From positions 1 through 64,000 of the forward strand of contig JALHLQ010000006.1 in the NCBI GenBank assembly GCA_022844485.1: a stretch of DNA of 64,000 bases. The letters are read 5' to 3'. The notes under the pieces are model-generated. The model saw only the letters and a list, made by a program, of their open reading frames with translations. It did not search any database and had not been told where the DNA came from. The position numbers and the translations under genes are program-made. This document shows, one piece after another, positions 18,073 through 27,817 of the stretch; position 1 is the stretch's first letter; every line of letters begins with the position of its first letter. The DNA comes from Xanthobacteraceae bacterium (GTDB lineage Bacteria; Pseudomonadota; Alphaproteobacteria; Rhizobiales; Xanthobacteraceae).

Positions 18073-19518
18073 TCACGCCGCGATCTTCACATATTCGAAA
18101 TCGCCCGGCTTGTTGTCGATGCCGACCTTCGGCGGGGCAATCCAACTGGCGAACTTGCCGGTTTCCCAGACCGGCTTCATCAGCGAGGCGATGAAATCGC
18201 CGTCCGCGGATGAGGGGATGAATTCGTTGCGGCGCTTGGCCCAGGCGTCCGCATCGAGCAATTCGCCGTCTGGGGTCGCTTCGATATTCTTGAATTCGCC
18301 GATCTGGCGATGGAACGCCGTGTGAGGAAGCTTCAAGCGGAATTGCACGCCGGTCTTCTCGATGATCTTGTTCCAGCGCTCGACGCCCTTCGCGCAGTCG
18401 TCGGTATAGTCGTCGCGAAGACGCATGTTGAGCGCTGTCAGCGCCGGCTCGTCGACACGGGCGATCTTCCCGTCGACCATCTTGAGCACGGGATAGGTCG
18501 CCGTCTTGAGCTGGTGATCGTCCTCGATCTTCGTCTCCTGGAAGCGTCCCTTCAGTCCGGAATTGAAGGCGTTGGCGGCGTTGGTCGAAACCTCCGAGCC
18601 GAACAGGTCGAGCGACAGGGAATAATGCAGGTTCAGCTTCTTCTGGATGGTCGGAAGATCGATCACGCCGAGCGCACGCACCTTTTCGACGTCAAAGGGA
18701 TCGTTGACGCCGGCCTCCTTCATCGCTTCGCAGGTGCGCTGGATGGTGCGGCCCACCCCGGTTTCGCCGACGAACATGTGGTGTGCCTCCTCCGTCAGCA
18801 TGAAGCGGCAGGTGCGCGAAAGCGGATCGAAGCCGGATTGCGCGAGGCTTTCGAGCTGCATCTTGCCGTCGCGGTCGGTGAAGAAGGTGAACATGAAGAA
18901 GGACAGCCAGTCCGGAGTCGCTTCGTTGAAGGCGCCGAGCATGCGCGGATGATCCTGGCTGCCGGAGCGGCGGCGCAGCAACTCATCGGCTTCTTCGCGG
19001 CCGTCCCGGCCGAAATACTTGTGAAGCAGGTAGACCATCGCCCAAAGGTGCCGGCCTTCCTCGACGTTCACCTGAAAAAGGTTGCGCATGTCGTAGAGCG
19101 ACGGGGCCGTGGCGCCGAGATGGCGCTGCTGCTCCACCGAGGCGGGCTCGGTGTCGCCTTGAATGACGATGAGACGGCGCAGCATGGCGCGATGCTCGCC
19201 CGGCACTTCCTGCCATGCCGGCTCGCCCAGGTGCTCGCCGAAAGGCACTTTCCGGCCTTCCACCTGCGGCGCCAGCAGAATGCCCCAGCGGTATTCGGGC
19301 ATCTTCACGTAGTCGAATTTCGCCCAGCCTTTCGGATCCACGGACACGGCCGTGCGCAAGTAGACCAAGGACTCCTGAAATCCCTCAGGTCCCATGTCCA
19401 TCCACCAGTCAATGTAGCCCGGGTGCCAGCCTTCAAGGGCTTTCAGCACGCGCCGGTCCTCGGTCAGCCCGATATTGTTCGGGATCTTGGTGGAGTAATC
19501 GACGTCCATTCCGAGCAT
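18073..19518 (-). CDS. boxB: Benzoyl-CoA 2,3-epoxidase oxygenase component BoxB
   Basis: A 481-residue diiron oxygenase that, with BoxA and O2, turns benzoyl-CoA into its 2,3-epoxide. Two helix motifs supply carboxylate and histidine ligands: NVEEGRHLW (Glu154, His157) and TEEAHHMF (Glu244, His247). The whole sequence follows BoxB closely (WWMDMGPEGFQ, LLHKYFGRDGREEADELL, FNEATPDWLSFFMFTFFTDRDGKMQL). It lies between boxC and boxA in the order boxC-boxB-boxA. Identification is very secure. Confidence 0.97.
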   Translation of the reverse strand: MLGMDVDYSTKIPNNIGLTEDRRVLKALEGWHPGYIDWWMDMGPEGFQESLVYLRTAVSVDPKGWAKFDYVKMPEYRWGILLAPQVEGRKVPFGEHLGEPAWQEVPGEHRAMLRRLIVIQGDTEPASVEQQRHLGATAPSLYDMRNLFQVNVEEGRHLWAMVYLLHKYFGRDGREEADELLRRRSGSQDHPRMLGAFNEATPDWLSFFMFTFFTDRDGKMQLESLAQSGFDPLSRTCRFMLTEEAHHMFVGETGVGRTIQRTCEAMKEAGVNDPFDVEKVRALGVIDLPTIQKKLNLHYSLSLDLFGSEVSTNAANAFNSGLKGRFQETKIEDDHQLKTATYPVLKMVDGKIARVDEPALTALNMRLRDDYTDDCAKGVERWNKIIEKTGVQFRLKLPHTAFHRQIGEFKNIEATPDGELLDADAWAKRRNEFIPSSADGDFIASLMKPVWETGKFASWIAPPKVGIDNKPGDFEYVKIAA

Positions 19519-19579
19519 GTCGCTTCCTCTGTGTCTTGGTTGTTCGCCGTACCCGGCTGCTGTCCGGGGTCCGGCCGGA

Positions 19580-21277
19580 TTACGTGCGCTTCATATCGAA
19601 ATTCGGCTTTTGCCCCGTGCCATAACGCCCGAGCGCTCCTTCCGGCCCGACGGCGTTCGGGCGCTGGAAGATCCAGTTCTGCCAGGCGGTGAGACGCGCG
19701 AAGATTTTGGATTCCATCGTCTCCGGGCCGCCGAACCGCAAGTTTGCCTCCATTCCGGTCAAAGCGTCGGGCGAGAAGCTCGTCCGCTCCTCGAGAAAGA
19801 CCCGGATCTCGTCCTCCCAATCGATGTCGTCGAGGGCGAACGTGACGAGACCGATCTCGTCGGCGCGCTCGGCATCGAGCGGCTCGCCTGCTGCCTTCTT
19901 CGCCTCTTCAAGCGAGCGAGGTTCGCCGAGGAAGCGGCTCTCGAGCCGTGTAATGCCATTCGACATGGGATAGGGGCCGAAGTTGACGCCGTGCAGTGTC
20001 AGCGTTGCGGGCGGGCGATTGTCGCCCGAGAACTGGCCGATCAGCATATACGAGCGGTCGGCGGCAAAGACGATTTCGGACAATGTACCCGCGAAACAGG
20101 AGCCGGGCTCGATCAAGGTCACGATTGTTTTCGCCGTGAGGTCCACGCGCTTCAACACCCGTTTCCAGTTGTGAAGGATTTCGCGAGCAAGCCAGAAGGC
20201 GGCATTCTTTTGCAGGAAGTCGTCGTGCGCGATAACGAGCCTCGGATCGCCGACGGACTTGAACACGATCGCGGCCGTTTCCGGCTCGTTCAGCCGCAGA
20301 TGCAGGATGGCGTCGTCCAGTTCGCGCGAGACGCGCAGCGGCCAGTAATCAGCCCCGGCGGCAACCAGCGCGCTTGCATCGGCAGGTGCGCCGCCGTCAG
20401 GTCCGTGGATTGTGATCGTCGCGGTCCGCTCCGTGCGATCAAGCTCGACCGCGACCGAGGAGTACCGCACGCCGTCCGGCGTGAACTCGCGCTTGAGCGG
20501 CGTCAGCGTGATGCCTTTCAGCCCCGCCGACCGCTTGGCGCGCGAAGCAAATTCACGGATCCGCTCCGCAATGGTCTCCTCGACGCGAGAGCGCGGCAGA
20601 ATCTCGTCCACCAAGCGCCATTCGACGGCACGCTTTCCTTTCACGCCCTCTTCGATGGAGCAGAAGAAGTCCGCGCGGTCGCGGCGCACCTTGCGCTTGT
20701 CGGTGACGCGCGTAAGCCCGCCGGTGCCGGGAAGGACAGCCAGCAGCGGCACTTCAGGCAGAGCCACCGACGAGGAGCCGTCATCGACCAGCATGATGTG
20801 ATCGGCGGCGAGCGCAAGCTCGTAACCGCCGCCTGCAGCCGGGCCGGTGATAACGCAAATGTACTTCTGATCGGCGACTTCGCTCGCATCCTCGATCGAA
20901 TTGCGCGTTTCGTTGGTGAACTTGCAAAAGTTCACCTTGTGCGCATGCGAACTGGACGCCAGCATGCGGATGTTGGCGCCCGCGCAGAACACCCGGTCCT
21001 TGCCCGAGCGGACCAGAACGACCGCCACTTGGGGGTGCTCGAAGCGGAGCCGCTGCACGGCATCGGCCAATTCAATGTCAACGCCAAGGTCGTAGGAGTT
21101 CAACTTCAATTCGTATCCGTCGAACAACCCGCCTTTTTCGTCAACGTCCATCACCAGGGTCGCCACCTCGCCTTCCGTCTTGAGCTTCCAGTGGCGATAG
21201 CGCGATGGATCGGTCTGGAAATCGACGCGACGGGCTTTACCGTCGCCCGGGTTGGTAGCCTCGGCGGCCAGGGCCAT
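19580..21277 (-). CDS. boxC: 2,3-epoxybenzoyl-CoA dihydrolase BoxC
   Basis: A 565-residue enoyl-CoA-hydratase-superfamily enzyme with two crotonase-like halves, the size and form of BoxC. It hydrolyses the ring epoxide to 3,4-dehydroadipyl-CoA semialdehyde and formate. Motifs include VLVRSGKDRVFCAGANIRML, ITGPAAGGGYELALAADHIML, ALPEVPLLAVLPGTGGL and the C-terminal LRFGGPETMESKIFARLTAWQNWIFQRPNAVG. It is the first gene of the boxC-B-A-R run, preceded by a 191-base gap with probable operators. Confidence 0.97.
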   Translation of the reverse strand: MALAAEATNPGDGKARRVDFQTDPSRYRHWKLKTEGEVATLVMDVDEKGGLFDGYELKLNSYDLGVDIELADAVQRLRFEHPQVAVVLVRSGKDRVFCAGANIRMLASSSHAHKVNFCKFTNETRNSIEDASEVADQKYICVITGPAAGGGYELALAADHIMLVDDGSSSVALPEVPLLAVLPGTGGLTRVTDKRKVRRDRADFFCSIEEGVKGKRAVEWRLVDEILPRSRVEETIAERIREFASRAKRSAGLKGITLTPLKREFTPDGVRYSSVAVELDRTERTATITIHGPDGGAPADASALVAAGADYWPLRVSRELDDAILHLRLNEPETAAIVFKSVGDPRLVIAHDDFLQKNAAFWLAREILHNWKRVLKRVDLTAKTIVTLIEPGSCFAGTLSEIVFAADRSYMLIGQFSGDNRPPATLTLHGVNFGPYPMSNGITRLESRFLGEPRSLEEAKKAAGEPLDAERADEIGLVTFALDDIDWEDEIRVFLEERTSFSPDALTGMEANLRFGGPETMESKIFARLTAWQNWIFQRPNAVGPEGALGRYGTGQKPNFDMKRT

Positions 21278-21309
21278 TGGGGGTGCCTCCCAGCGGACAT
21301 CATAATTGA

Positions 21310-21360
21310 ACTATAATGCTGCAACCCCGCGGCAGTTTCAGCATGACTGCACTATAATGC
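21310..21360. promoter_or_regulatory. Probable operator region upstream of boxC: repeated ACTATAATGC
   Basis: The 191-base gap between boxC and boxD (21278-21468) contains the perfect ten-base direct repeat ACTATAATGC at 21310-21319 and 21351-21360. The copies are 41 bases apart, about four helix turns. TGCA tetramers lie at 21320 and 21348, touching the repeats. TGCA repeats are a known feature of BzdR/BoxR operators. A partial third copy (ATCATAATGC) occurs at 25698-25707 between the ligase and acyl-CoA dehydrogenase genes. Function as BoxR operator is inferred. Confidence 0.5.
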
Positions 21361-21468
21361 CGGTTAACGGGCCTTGTCTAGTGGTTTGTACGTATTTCCG
21401 GGCGACAGCCTGTCACGCCTGCGGTCGTCACGGCAAGAAGCGGGACGAGCCCTCGTCGACGCCAAGGC

Positions 21469-23040
21469 TCACAGAGCGATTTCAGCGCTGGTCCCGCGCA
21501 GAGTGTTCAGAAAGCCGGGCGAGCCCTGGACCGCCGTTCGCTGCATGTAGAATCGCAGGCCGCGCAGGCCGCCGAGCTCCTCCCCGCCGCCGGCGCGGCC
21601 GGGGCCGCCATGCACGCACTGCGGCATGACAATCGCATGCCCGGTGTGCGCCTTGCCGACCGTCGAATCGACCGTCATCACGCGGCCATGCGCATTTGCA
21701 ATTTGCGAGACGACTTTCTGGCCGACCCGCGGGTCGTCGCTGAAGAGACTGGCGACCAGCGAGCCGCCGCCCGCAAGCGCCAGCGCGATGGCATGATCGA
21801 GATCGCGGTAGGGAACGGCGGTCGCGACCGGGCCGAAGACCTCGATCTCGTGCACGGCACGCAGATGATCGGCGTCCTTCGCCGCCAGCAGCGTGGGGGC
21901 CAGGAAGGCACCGCGCTTCGGATCAGCGTCGCGTGCTTGCCCCGGAATGCCGCCACCCGCCGCTGTTCCTGCTTCGCGCGTGAGCGCAACGATTTTGTCC
22001 ACCGCCTCGTCACGGGCCTGCACGTGAACCAGAGGACCGACACGCACCTCGGCATCGGCCGGGTTGCCTATGATCAACTTCGCAATGTCGGCTGCGAGCG
22101 CATCGACGATCTCCTTGGCGCGCGCCTGTGGGACAAGGATGCGGCGGATATTGGTGCACATCTGTCCGGCCTTGACGCTCAGCGCGCGCAGGATCTCGCG
22201 CCGAAACAGCGCATCGATGTCGTGGCCATTCGCGACGTCCGGTCCGAGAATCGTTGCATTGATCGAATCCGCCTCGATGTTCAGGCGCGGCGACGCTTCG
22301 AAGACGCGGGGGTTACGGCGAAGATGCGCGCCGGTGTCGTGCGAACCGGTAAAGGCGATGTGATCCATTCCGCTCACTGAATCGAGGAGTCCTTCCCCCG
22401 TTCCGCAAACGAGGGAGAGAGCCCCCGGGGGGAGCGCGTTCGCAGCCACCACGTCGCGAACCATTTCGTGCGCGAGCCAGGCTGTGGGGGACGCGGGCTT
22501 CGCAACGACCGGCACGCCGGCGAGGATGGCGACGGCGAATTTCTCCCACAGCCCCCATGAGGGGAAGTTGAATGCGTTGATGTGGATGGCGACTCCGGGG
22601 CGGGTCGTCCAGATATGCGCGGCGCGAAACACGTCGTCCTTCGCGAGCTGGTCCGAGCCGGGTTCAATTAGCATCTGCACAGCGCCGAGCTTGTCGCCCA
22701 GGCGCGAAAATACTTTCAGCGTGCCGATGCCGCCTTCGATATCGATGGCGGCGTCGCTCGCCGTGTTGCCGGCATTCTTGATCGCGATTTCGTTGTAACG
22801 AGGGCGGTTCGCAGCCAATATGTCGGACACTGCGCGCAAAAGCGCGGCACGCTCGGCAAAGGTCATCGCACGGAGCGCGGGACCACCGATGTCCCGCGCA
22901 TAGGCGATCGCAGAGGCCATGTCGAGCCCGCTCGCATCGACCTTGCCAAGCACTTCGCCGGTCGTCGGATCGACGAAGGGGCGTCCGTCACCCCTTCCCG
23001 CGTTCCACGCGCCGCTCACGAAAGATTCCAGCCGGATCAT
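21469..23040 (-). CDS. boxD: 3,4-dehydroadipyl-CoA semialdehyde dehydrogenase BoxD
   Basis: A 523-residue aldehyde dehydrogenase of the PaaZ-N/BoxD type. It oxidises the ring-cleavage semialdehyde to 3,4-dehydroadipyl-CoA, probably with NADP. Motifs are INAFNFPSWGLWEKFAVAILAGVPVVAKPASPTAWLA, FTGSHDTGAHLR, an active-site KAGQMCTNIRRILVP with the catalytic cysteine, and EIEVFGPVATAVPY. The end VHGGPGRAGGGEELGGLRGLRFYMQRTAVQG is typical of the subfamily. It follows the alpha/beta hydrolase gene on the minus strand with a gap of 76 bases. Confidence 0.95.
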   Translation of the reverse strand: MIRLESFVSGAWNAGRGDGRPFVDPTTGEVLGKVDASGLDMASAIAYARDIGGPALRAMTFAERAALLRAVSDILAANRPRYNEIAIKNAGNTASDAAIDIEGGIGTLKVFSRLGDKLGAVQMLIEPGSDQLAKDDVFRAAHIWTTRPGVAIHINAFNFPSWGLWEKFAVAILAGVPVVAKPASPTAWLAHEMVRDVVAANALPPGALSLVCGTGEGLLDSVSGMDHIAFTGSHDTGAHLRRNPRVFEASPRLNIEADSINATILGPDVANGHDIDALFRREILRALSVKAGQMCTNIRRILVPQARAKEIVDALAADIAKLIIGNPADAEVRVGPLVHVQARDEAVDKIVALTREAGTAAGGGIPGQARDADPKRGAFLAPTLLAAKDADHLRAVHEIEVFGPVATAVPYRDLDHAIALALAGGGSLVASLFSDDPRVGQKVVSQIANAHGRVMTVDSTVGKAHTGHAIVMPQCVHGGPGRAGGGEELGGLRGLRFYMQRTAVQGSPGFLNTLRGTSAEIAL

Positions 23041-23116
23041 GTGTCCTCCTCGCGTCGTTCCCCGTAGCCGCAGATCCGGTCAGACGTGAATGACCGGGAC
23101 AACCCGGCCATGATGT

Positions 23117-23935
23117 TCACGCAGCCTCGAGCTTCCCCTCCCCGTGCACGCGCAGAATGCGATCGACGAAGGCGCCGATCTCCTCAAGCGCGCGGTCGGG
23201 TTGCTCGCGATGGGGCGAATGGCCGCAATTCGGCAGAATCGCTACGTCGACCGGGCAATAGCACTCCTCCTGCGCGACCTCGATCTGTCGGACGGTCCCG
23301 TAAGGATCGTTCTCGCCCTGAACAATGAGGATCGGCACCCGGATATAGGCGAGCGCCTCGGTGAGATCGAACTCGGTCGCAAAACACGGATCGAGCCAGG
23401 CGTCGTTCCAGCCGCGGAAGGCGACGTCGACATGCTCGTGATGGCGCGCGAGCCGCGCCCGCAGGTCCGTCGTATCGTAGGCTTCTTTGGCGCGGCGAAT
23501 CTCGGCGAGACCCTCAGGCTCGGTGAAAAAGTGCGGTGCGATCAACACGAGCCCGCGCACACGATGATCCTGCGCGCTGCCGAGATAGGCAGTCGCGATC
23601 GAGGCGCCGTCGGAATGGCCGAGCAGGATGCCCCGGCGAAAGCCGATGGCATCGAGAAGTTTTGGTACGACCTCAGCCGCGTCCCGCTGCATGTAATCGA
23701 GCGGGCGCGGCAGCGGCACCGCCGAGGAACGGCCGTATCCGCCGCGCGAGTAAACGAACACCCCGGTCTTCGCCCGCGCGGCGAGCTTGTCTGGAAAGTC
23801 GTTCCAGAGCGACACGCTGCCGAGCCCTTCGTGCAGCATGACGACGGTCGGCGCCTGATCGGGCAGCGGGCCAATCATACGATATTCGAGAGATAAGCCA
23901 TCGATAGTGAGGCGGCCGGAGTCGGAAAGGGACAT
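23117..23935 (-). CDS. Alpha/beta-fold hydrolase in the box cluster
   Basis: A 272-residue alpha/beta hydrolase; the ATG at 23935 (MSLSDSGRLTIDGL) gives the expected start. Motifs are LHEGLGSVSLWNDFP, YSRGGYGRSS, nucleophile elbow GHSDG, QGENDPYG with the acid, and LPNCGHSPHREQP with the catalytic histidine. Hydrolases of this kind recur beside benzoyl-CoA genes and may remove dead-end CoA thioesters or act on a lactone or ester precursor. It lies between the ligase and boxD genes on the same strand. The precise role is unknown. Confidence 0.85.
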   Translation of the reverse strand: MSLSDSGRLTIDGLSLEYRMIGPLPDQAPTVVMLHEGLGSVSLWNDFPDKLAARAKTGVFVYSRGGYGRSSAVPLPRPLDYMQRDAAEVVPKLLDAIGFRRGILLGHSDGASIATAYLGSAQDHRVRGLVLIAPHFFTEPEGLAEIRRAKEAYDTTDLRARLARHHEHVDVAFRGWNDAWLDPCFATEFDLTEALAYIRVPILIVQGENDPYGTVRQIEVAQEECYCPVDVAILPNCGHSPHREQPDRALEEIGAFVDRILRVHGEGKLEAA

Positions 23936-24051
23936 ACTGAGGATCCTTTGTGTCTCCTCCCCATTTCCGGATTTACCGGGGCCTGTCAACGGACACGCTG
24001 ACACCTCTCCCCCGCGGGCCGATGCGATGAAGGCGGGCGCTGGGATCGAGG

Positions 24052-25596
24052 TCACAAGTTCCGCAACTTGAACCGCTGAATCTTCCCGGTCGCCGTTTTC
24101 GGCAGGCCGTCGACGATCTCGACCCAACGCGGATATTTCCACGGTCCGATCGCCTTCTTCACATGCTCCTGCAACTCCTCGCGAAACGAACCGTTCCCGC
24201 TCGCCCCACCCTTCAACACGACGAAGGCTTTCGGTTTCAGCAAGCCCTCCTCGTCCTCGTGCGGCACGACGGCGGCTTCGAGCACGTTCGGGTGCGTGCC
24301 GATTGCGGACTCAACTTCGAAAGGCGAAACCCAGATTCCGCTGACCTTGAACATGTCGTCGGTGCGCCCGCAGTAAACGTAGCGGCCGTCCGGCCGGCGC
24401 GTGTACTTGTCGCCGGTGCGCGCCCACTCGCCCATGAATGTGCGCCGCGACTTCTCGCGCTGGTTCCAGTAGCCGTTGCAGGCCGTGGTGCCGCGCACGA
24501 GCATTTCGCCGATCTCGCCATCGGGGACATCCTTGCCGTTTTCGTCGACGAGCCTGAGCTCGTAGCCGGGCACCGCCTTGCCGGACGTGCCATAGACGAT
24601 ATCGCCGGGCGCGTTCGACAGGTAGATATGCAGCATCTCGGTCGAACCGGTGCCGTCGAGGATATCCACGCCGAAGCGCTTCTTCCATTCCTTGCCCACG
24701 TGCTCGGGCAGCGCCTCGCCGGCGGAAACGCAGATGCGCAGCTTCGTCGAGCCGTTCGCCGGCGTGCAATTCTCGTCCGCGAGCATTGCGGCGTAGAGCG
24801 TCGGCACGCCGTAGAAGATCGTCGGCTGAAATTTCTTGAACGCCGCCATGACGGTTTGCGGCGTCGGGCGCTCGGTCAGCAGCACCGTCGTCGCGCCGAC
24901 CGACATCGGAAAGCTGATGCCGTTGCCGAGTCCATAGGCGAAGAAGAGTTTCGCCGCGGAGAACACGACATCGTCCTCCCGGATTCCGAGCACGCCCTGA
25001 GCGTAGAGCTTCGCCGTTTCCATCAGGCTCGAATGCACATGCATTGCGCCCTTCGGCATGCCGGTGGTGCCGGACGAATAGAGCCAGAAGGCAACCTCGT
25101 CCCGGCAAGTTTTCACGGGCTCGGCACCTTCTCGCTCGGCCGCTAGCAGCGCATCGAACTTCGGCAGGTTGTCGGCGCCGTCGCCGCCGACCACGACGAT
25201 ATGCTTCAGGGTCTCGACGCCTTGTGCCGCCTCGCGCGCGACCGCGAGCAGCGGCGCGGAGACGAACAGGACTTTCGCCCGGGAGTCTTCGAGGACATAC
25301 CGATACTGATCGGCGACCAGCAGCGTATTGAGCGGAATCGGAATCATGCCGGCGCGGATGGCGCCGAAGAAGATGATCGGGAAATCGACCGTGTCGAGCA
25401 CGATCATGGCAACCCGGTCCTCCCGCTCGACGCCGAGCTTTTGCAGCAACGGCCCAAGCTTGGCCGAGCCCTCGCGCAATTCGCCATAGGAAAGGCTGCG
25501 GGTGAAATCCACAAAGGCAGGCTTGCGGCCCCGGCCCTCCGCCACGTTACGGTCGATGAAATCGGTAGCCGCGTTGTAGTCGCGCTCGGTGCTCAT
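24052..25596 (-). CDS. Benzoate-CoA ligase
   Basis: A 514-residue AMP-forming acyl-CoA synthetase, the length of benzoate-CoA ligases (BclA/BadA). The start YNAATDFIDRNVAEGRGRKPAF is characteristic. The AMP motif is YSSGTTGMPKGAMHVH, with GRTDDMFKVSGIWVSPFEVE and the catalytic lysine region PKTATGKIQRF near the end. It makes benzoyl-CoA from benzoate, CoA and ATP, the entry step for BoxAB. An upstream methionine at 25647 is possible, but 25596 matches the family. It is divergent from the acyl-CoA dehydrogenase gene. Confidence 0.93.
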   Translation of the reverse strand: MSTERDYNAATDFIDRNVAEGRGRKPAFVDFTRSLSYGELREGSAKLGPLLQKLGVEREDRVAMIVLDTVDFPIIFFGAIRAGMIPIPLNTLLVADQYRYVLEDSRAKVLFVSAPLLAVAREAAQGVETLKHIVVVGGDGADNLPKFDALLAAEREGAEPVKTCRDEVAFWLYSSGTTGMPKGAMHVHSSLMETAKLYAQGVLGIREDDVVFSAAKLFFAYGLGNGISFPMSVGATTVLLTERPTPQTVMAAFKKFQPTIFYGVPTLYAAMLADENCTPANGSTKLRICVSAGEALPEHVGKEWKKRFGVDILDGTGSTEMLHIYLSNAPGDIVYGTSGKAVPGYELRLVDENGKDVPDGEIGEMLVRGTTACNGYWNQREKSRRTFMGEWARTGDKYTRRPDGRYVYCGRTDDMFKVSGIWVSPFEVESAIGTHPNVLEAAVVPHEDEEGLLKPKAFVVLKGGASGNGSFREELQEHVKKAIGPWKYPRWVEIVDGLPKTATGKIQRFKLRNL

Positions 25597-25697
25597 GCTT
25601 GGCGTTTCCCTCAAGGCCGCTTGGAGCGGCCCCTTATTGCCCGGCACAAATCGAAGAATTCGGCCGGCCCGGTGTCTTACCTGCCGGTCCTTCTGGC

Positions 25698-25707
25698 ATC
25701 ATAATGC
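25698..25707. promoter_or_regulatory. Possible third copy of the box operator motif
   Basis: The divergent gap 25597-25775 contains ATCATAATGC, sharing the core ATAATGC with the two boxC-upstream repeats, and a TGCA overlapping its end at 25705. A second TGCA lies at 25767. A BoxR site here could control both the ligase and the acyl-CoA dehydrogenase operons. Match is short (8 of 10), so confidence is low. Confidence 0.3.
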
Positions 25708-25775
25708 AGCGGTCGCGCCCGACAACATGACTCATATCAACAAACGCCGGACGAGCGGCGCTATGGTGCATTTCC

Positions 25776-26978
25776 ATGCCTGATCTGTCCCATCTCGGCT
25801 GGCCGTTTTTCACGAACGCGCATCGCCGGTTTGCACCCGCCCTCGCCGAGTGGGCGGCGGAGCATGTGGGCGATATCGACCACACGGATGTGGATGCCGC
25901 CTGCCGCAATATCGTGCGGGCCCTAGGCGAAGCCGGCTGGCTGAAGGCCGTCGTGCCCGAGGCCTATGGCGGCCTTGCCCCCACTCTCGACGTCCGCACG
26001 CTGTGTCTCGCGCGAGAGATTCTCGCCTGGCACGAGGGGCTTGCGGATTTCGCCTTTGCCATGCAGGGGCTCGGGACGGGCTCGATCTCGCTCTATGGCA
26101 CCGAGGCGTTGAAGCGGAGATATCTGCCGGAGGTCTGCGCCGGGCGGCATCTCGCGGCCTTCGCGCTGAGCGAGCCGGAGGCGGGATCCGATGTCAGCGC
26201 GCTCACGACGACGGCGACGCCGGACGGCCCTTTGCATGTGCGGCTCGACGGCATGAAGACCTGGATTTCAAATGGCGGCATCGCCGATCATTACGTGGTT
26301 TTCGCGCGCACAGGCGAAGGTCCCGGCGCCAAAGGACTGTCGGCCTTCGTGGTTGATGCGGGCGCGCCTGGCTTGTCGATTGCGGGCCGGATTGAGACGA
26401 TCGCCCCGCATCCGCTGGGCACGCTGCGCTTCGAGGGCTGCCGCGTCCCGCTTGCAAACCGGCTGGGCGCGAGCGGTGACGGATTCAAGGTGGCAATGGC
26501 GACCCTCGATATCTTCCGTTCGACGGTCGGGGCGGCAGCGCTCGGCTTCGCGCGCCGCGCGCAGGACGAGGCCCTGGCGCGCGCGCGGAAGCGGCAGCTG
26601 TTCGGCGCGCCGCTCGGCGACCTGCAACTGACGCAGGCCGCCCTCGCCGAGAGCGCAACCGACATCGATGCGGCGGCGCTCCTGATCTACCGCGCGGCCC
26701 ACGCGAAGGATTCCGGCGCCCCGCGCATCACCCGCGAGTCCTCGATGGCGAAGATGTTCGCCACAGAGATGGCACAGAAGGTGATCGATCGCGCCGTGCA
26801 GTTGTTCGGTGGGCACGGCGTGCGGGTCGGCACCAAGGTCGAATCCCTCTATCGCGAGATCCGCGCGCTGCGCATCTACGAGGGCGCGACCGAAGTTCAG
26901 AAGATCGTCATCGCAAGGGACGTGCTGCGCGCCCAGGGGAGCGTTGATCCGGCGCACAAGAAAGGGAGAGAACAATGA
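25776..26978 (+). CDS. Acyl-CoA dehydrogenase
   Basis: A 400-residue FAD-dependent acyl-CoA dehydrogenase. The middle domain holds [13 protein letters not shown] and [17 protein letters not shown]. The C-terminal domain has [51 protein letters not shown] and a likely catalytic Glu369. It would introduce a double bond in an acyl-CoA, passing electrons to ETF. The next gene overlaps its stop by four bases, so it forms an operon with the SDR and probably the enoyl-CoA hydratase. The substrate may be an alicyclic or dicarboxylic CoA ester; this is inference. Confidence 0.9.
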   Translation: MPDLSHLGWPFFTNAHRRFAPALAEWAAEHVGDIDHTDVDAACRNIVRALGEAGWLKAVVPEAYGGLAPTLDVRTLCLAREILAWHEGLADFAFAMQGLGTGSISLYGTEALKRRYLPEVCAGRHLAAFALSEPEAGSDVSALTTTATPDGPLHVRLDGMKTWISNGGIADHYVVFARTGEGPGAKGLSAFVVDAGAPGLSIAGRIETIAPHPLGTLRFEGCRVPLANRLGASGDGFKVAMATLDIFRSTVGAAALGFARRAQDEALARARKRQLFGAPLGDLQLTQAALAESATDIDAAALLIYRAAHAKDSGAPRITRESSMAKMFATEMAQKVIDRAVQLFGGHGVRVGTKVESLYREIRALRIYEGATEVQKIVIARDVLRAQGSVDPAHKKGREQ

Positions 26979-27721
26979 AACTCGATGGACAGACCGCGGT
27001 TGTCACGGGCGGGGTTTCCGGGATTGGCAAGGCGACGGCGATGGAGCTTGCGCGGGCGGGGGCGCATGTCATTGCGGCCGACATCAATGCGGCCAAGGGC
27101 AAGGAGCTGGTGGAGGAGGCGAAGGCGGCGAAGCTGTCGATTGGTTATCAGCCGATCGACCTTGGCGACCGCAACGCGATCCGCGCCTGCGCGGCCGAGA
27201 TTTTGAAGCAGCGCCCGCGCGTCGACATCCTGGTCAACGCCGCCGGCTGGGGCGAGATGCAGCCCTTCATGGAGAACGCACCGGACTATATCGACAAGCT
27301 GGTTCTCGTGAACCTCGCCGGGCCGATCCATCTGACGCAGGCCTTGCTGCCGCCGATGATCGCGGCGAACCGCGGCAAGATCGTCAATGTGGCGAGCGAT
27401 GCGGGGCGCGTCGGCTCAAGCGGGGAGACGGTCTATGCCGGCGCCAAGGGCGGCGTCATCGCCTTCACCAAGTCGCTGGCGCGCGAGATGGCGCGCTATT
27501 CGATCAACGTCAATTGCGTCTGCCCGGGACCGACCGACACGCCGATGCTGGCGACGCGGCCGGAGAAGATCCGCGAGGCCTTCGTCAAGGCCACCGCCAT
27601 GCGCCGGCTTGGCAAGCCGCAGGAGATCGCCGACGCGATCTTGTTCTTCGCCAGCGGCCGCTCGGACTTCGTCACCGGCCAGGTGCTGAGCGTCAGCGGC
27701 GGGCTGACCTTTGCGGGCTAG
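26975..27721 (+). CDS. SDR oxidoreductase, BadH-like (2-hydroxycyclohexanecarboxyl-CoA dehydrogenase family)
   Basis: A 248-residue short-chain dehydrogenase with TGGVSGIG cofactor motif, ADINAAK acidic NAD-selecting region, VNAAGWG and the YAGAKGG active site. The segments [24 protein letters not shown] and [13 protein letters not shown] resemble Rhodopseudomonas palustris BadH as remembered, which oxidises 2-hydroxycyclohexanecarboxyl-CoA. It overlaps the acyl-CoA dehydrogenase gene by four bases. With the neighbouring hydratase this makes a beta-oxidation-like set acting on a cyclic or branched CoA thioester. Family is secure, substrate inferred. Confidence 0.85.
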   Translation: MKLDGQTAVVTGGVSGIGKATAMELARAGAHVIAADINAAKGKELVEEAKAAKLSIGYQPIDLGDRNAIRACAAEILKQRPRVDILVNAAGWGEMQPFMENAPDYIDKLVLVNLAGPIHLTQALLPPMIAANRGKIVNVASDAGRVGSSGETVYAGAKGGVIAFTKSLAREMARYSINVNCVCPGPTDTPMLATRPEKIREAFVKATAMRRLGKPQEIADAILFFASGRSDFVTGQVLSVSGGLTFAG

Positions 27722-27817
27722 GTCCGATTCCATCACCGGACGGGCACGGGCCGCGCCGCCCCATACGCCCGCCCTGCCCTGTCGATAAAGGGATTCTCGT
27801 TCCAGGAGAAGCAGACC

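Noticed and set aside
19517-21316. Plus-strand open frame of about 600 codons
   Set aside because: Antisense to boxC, which has full family motifs on the other strand.
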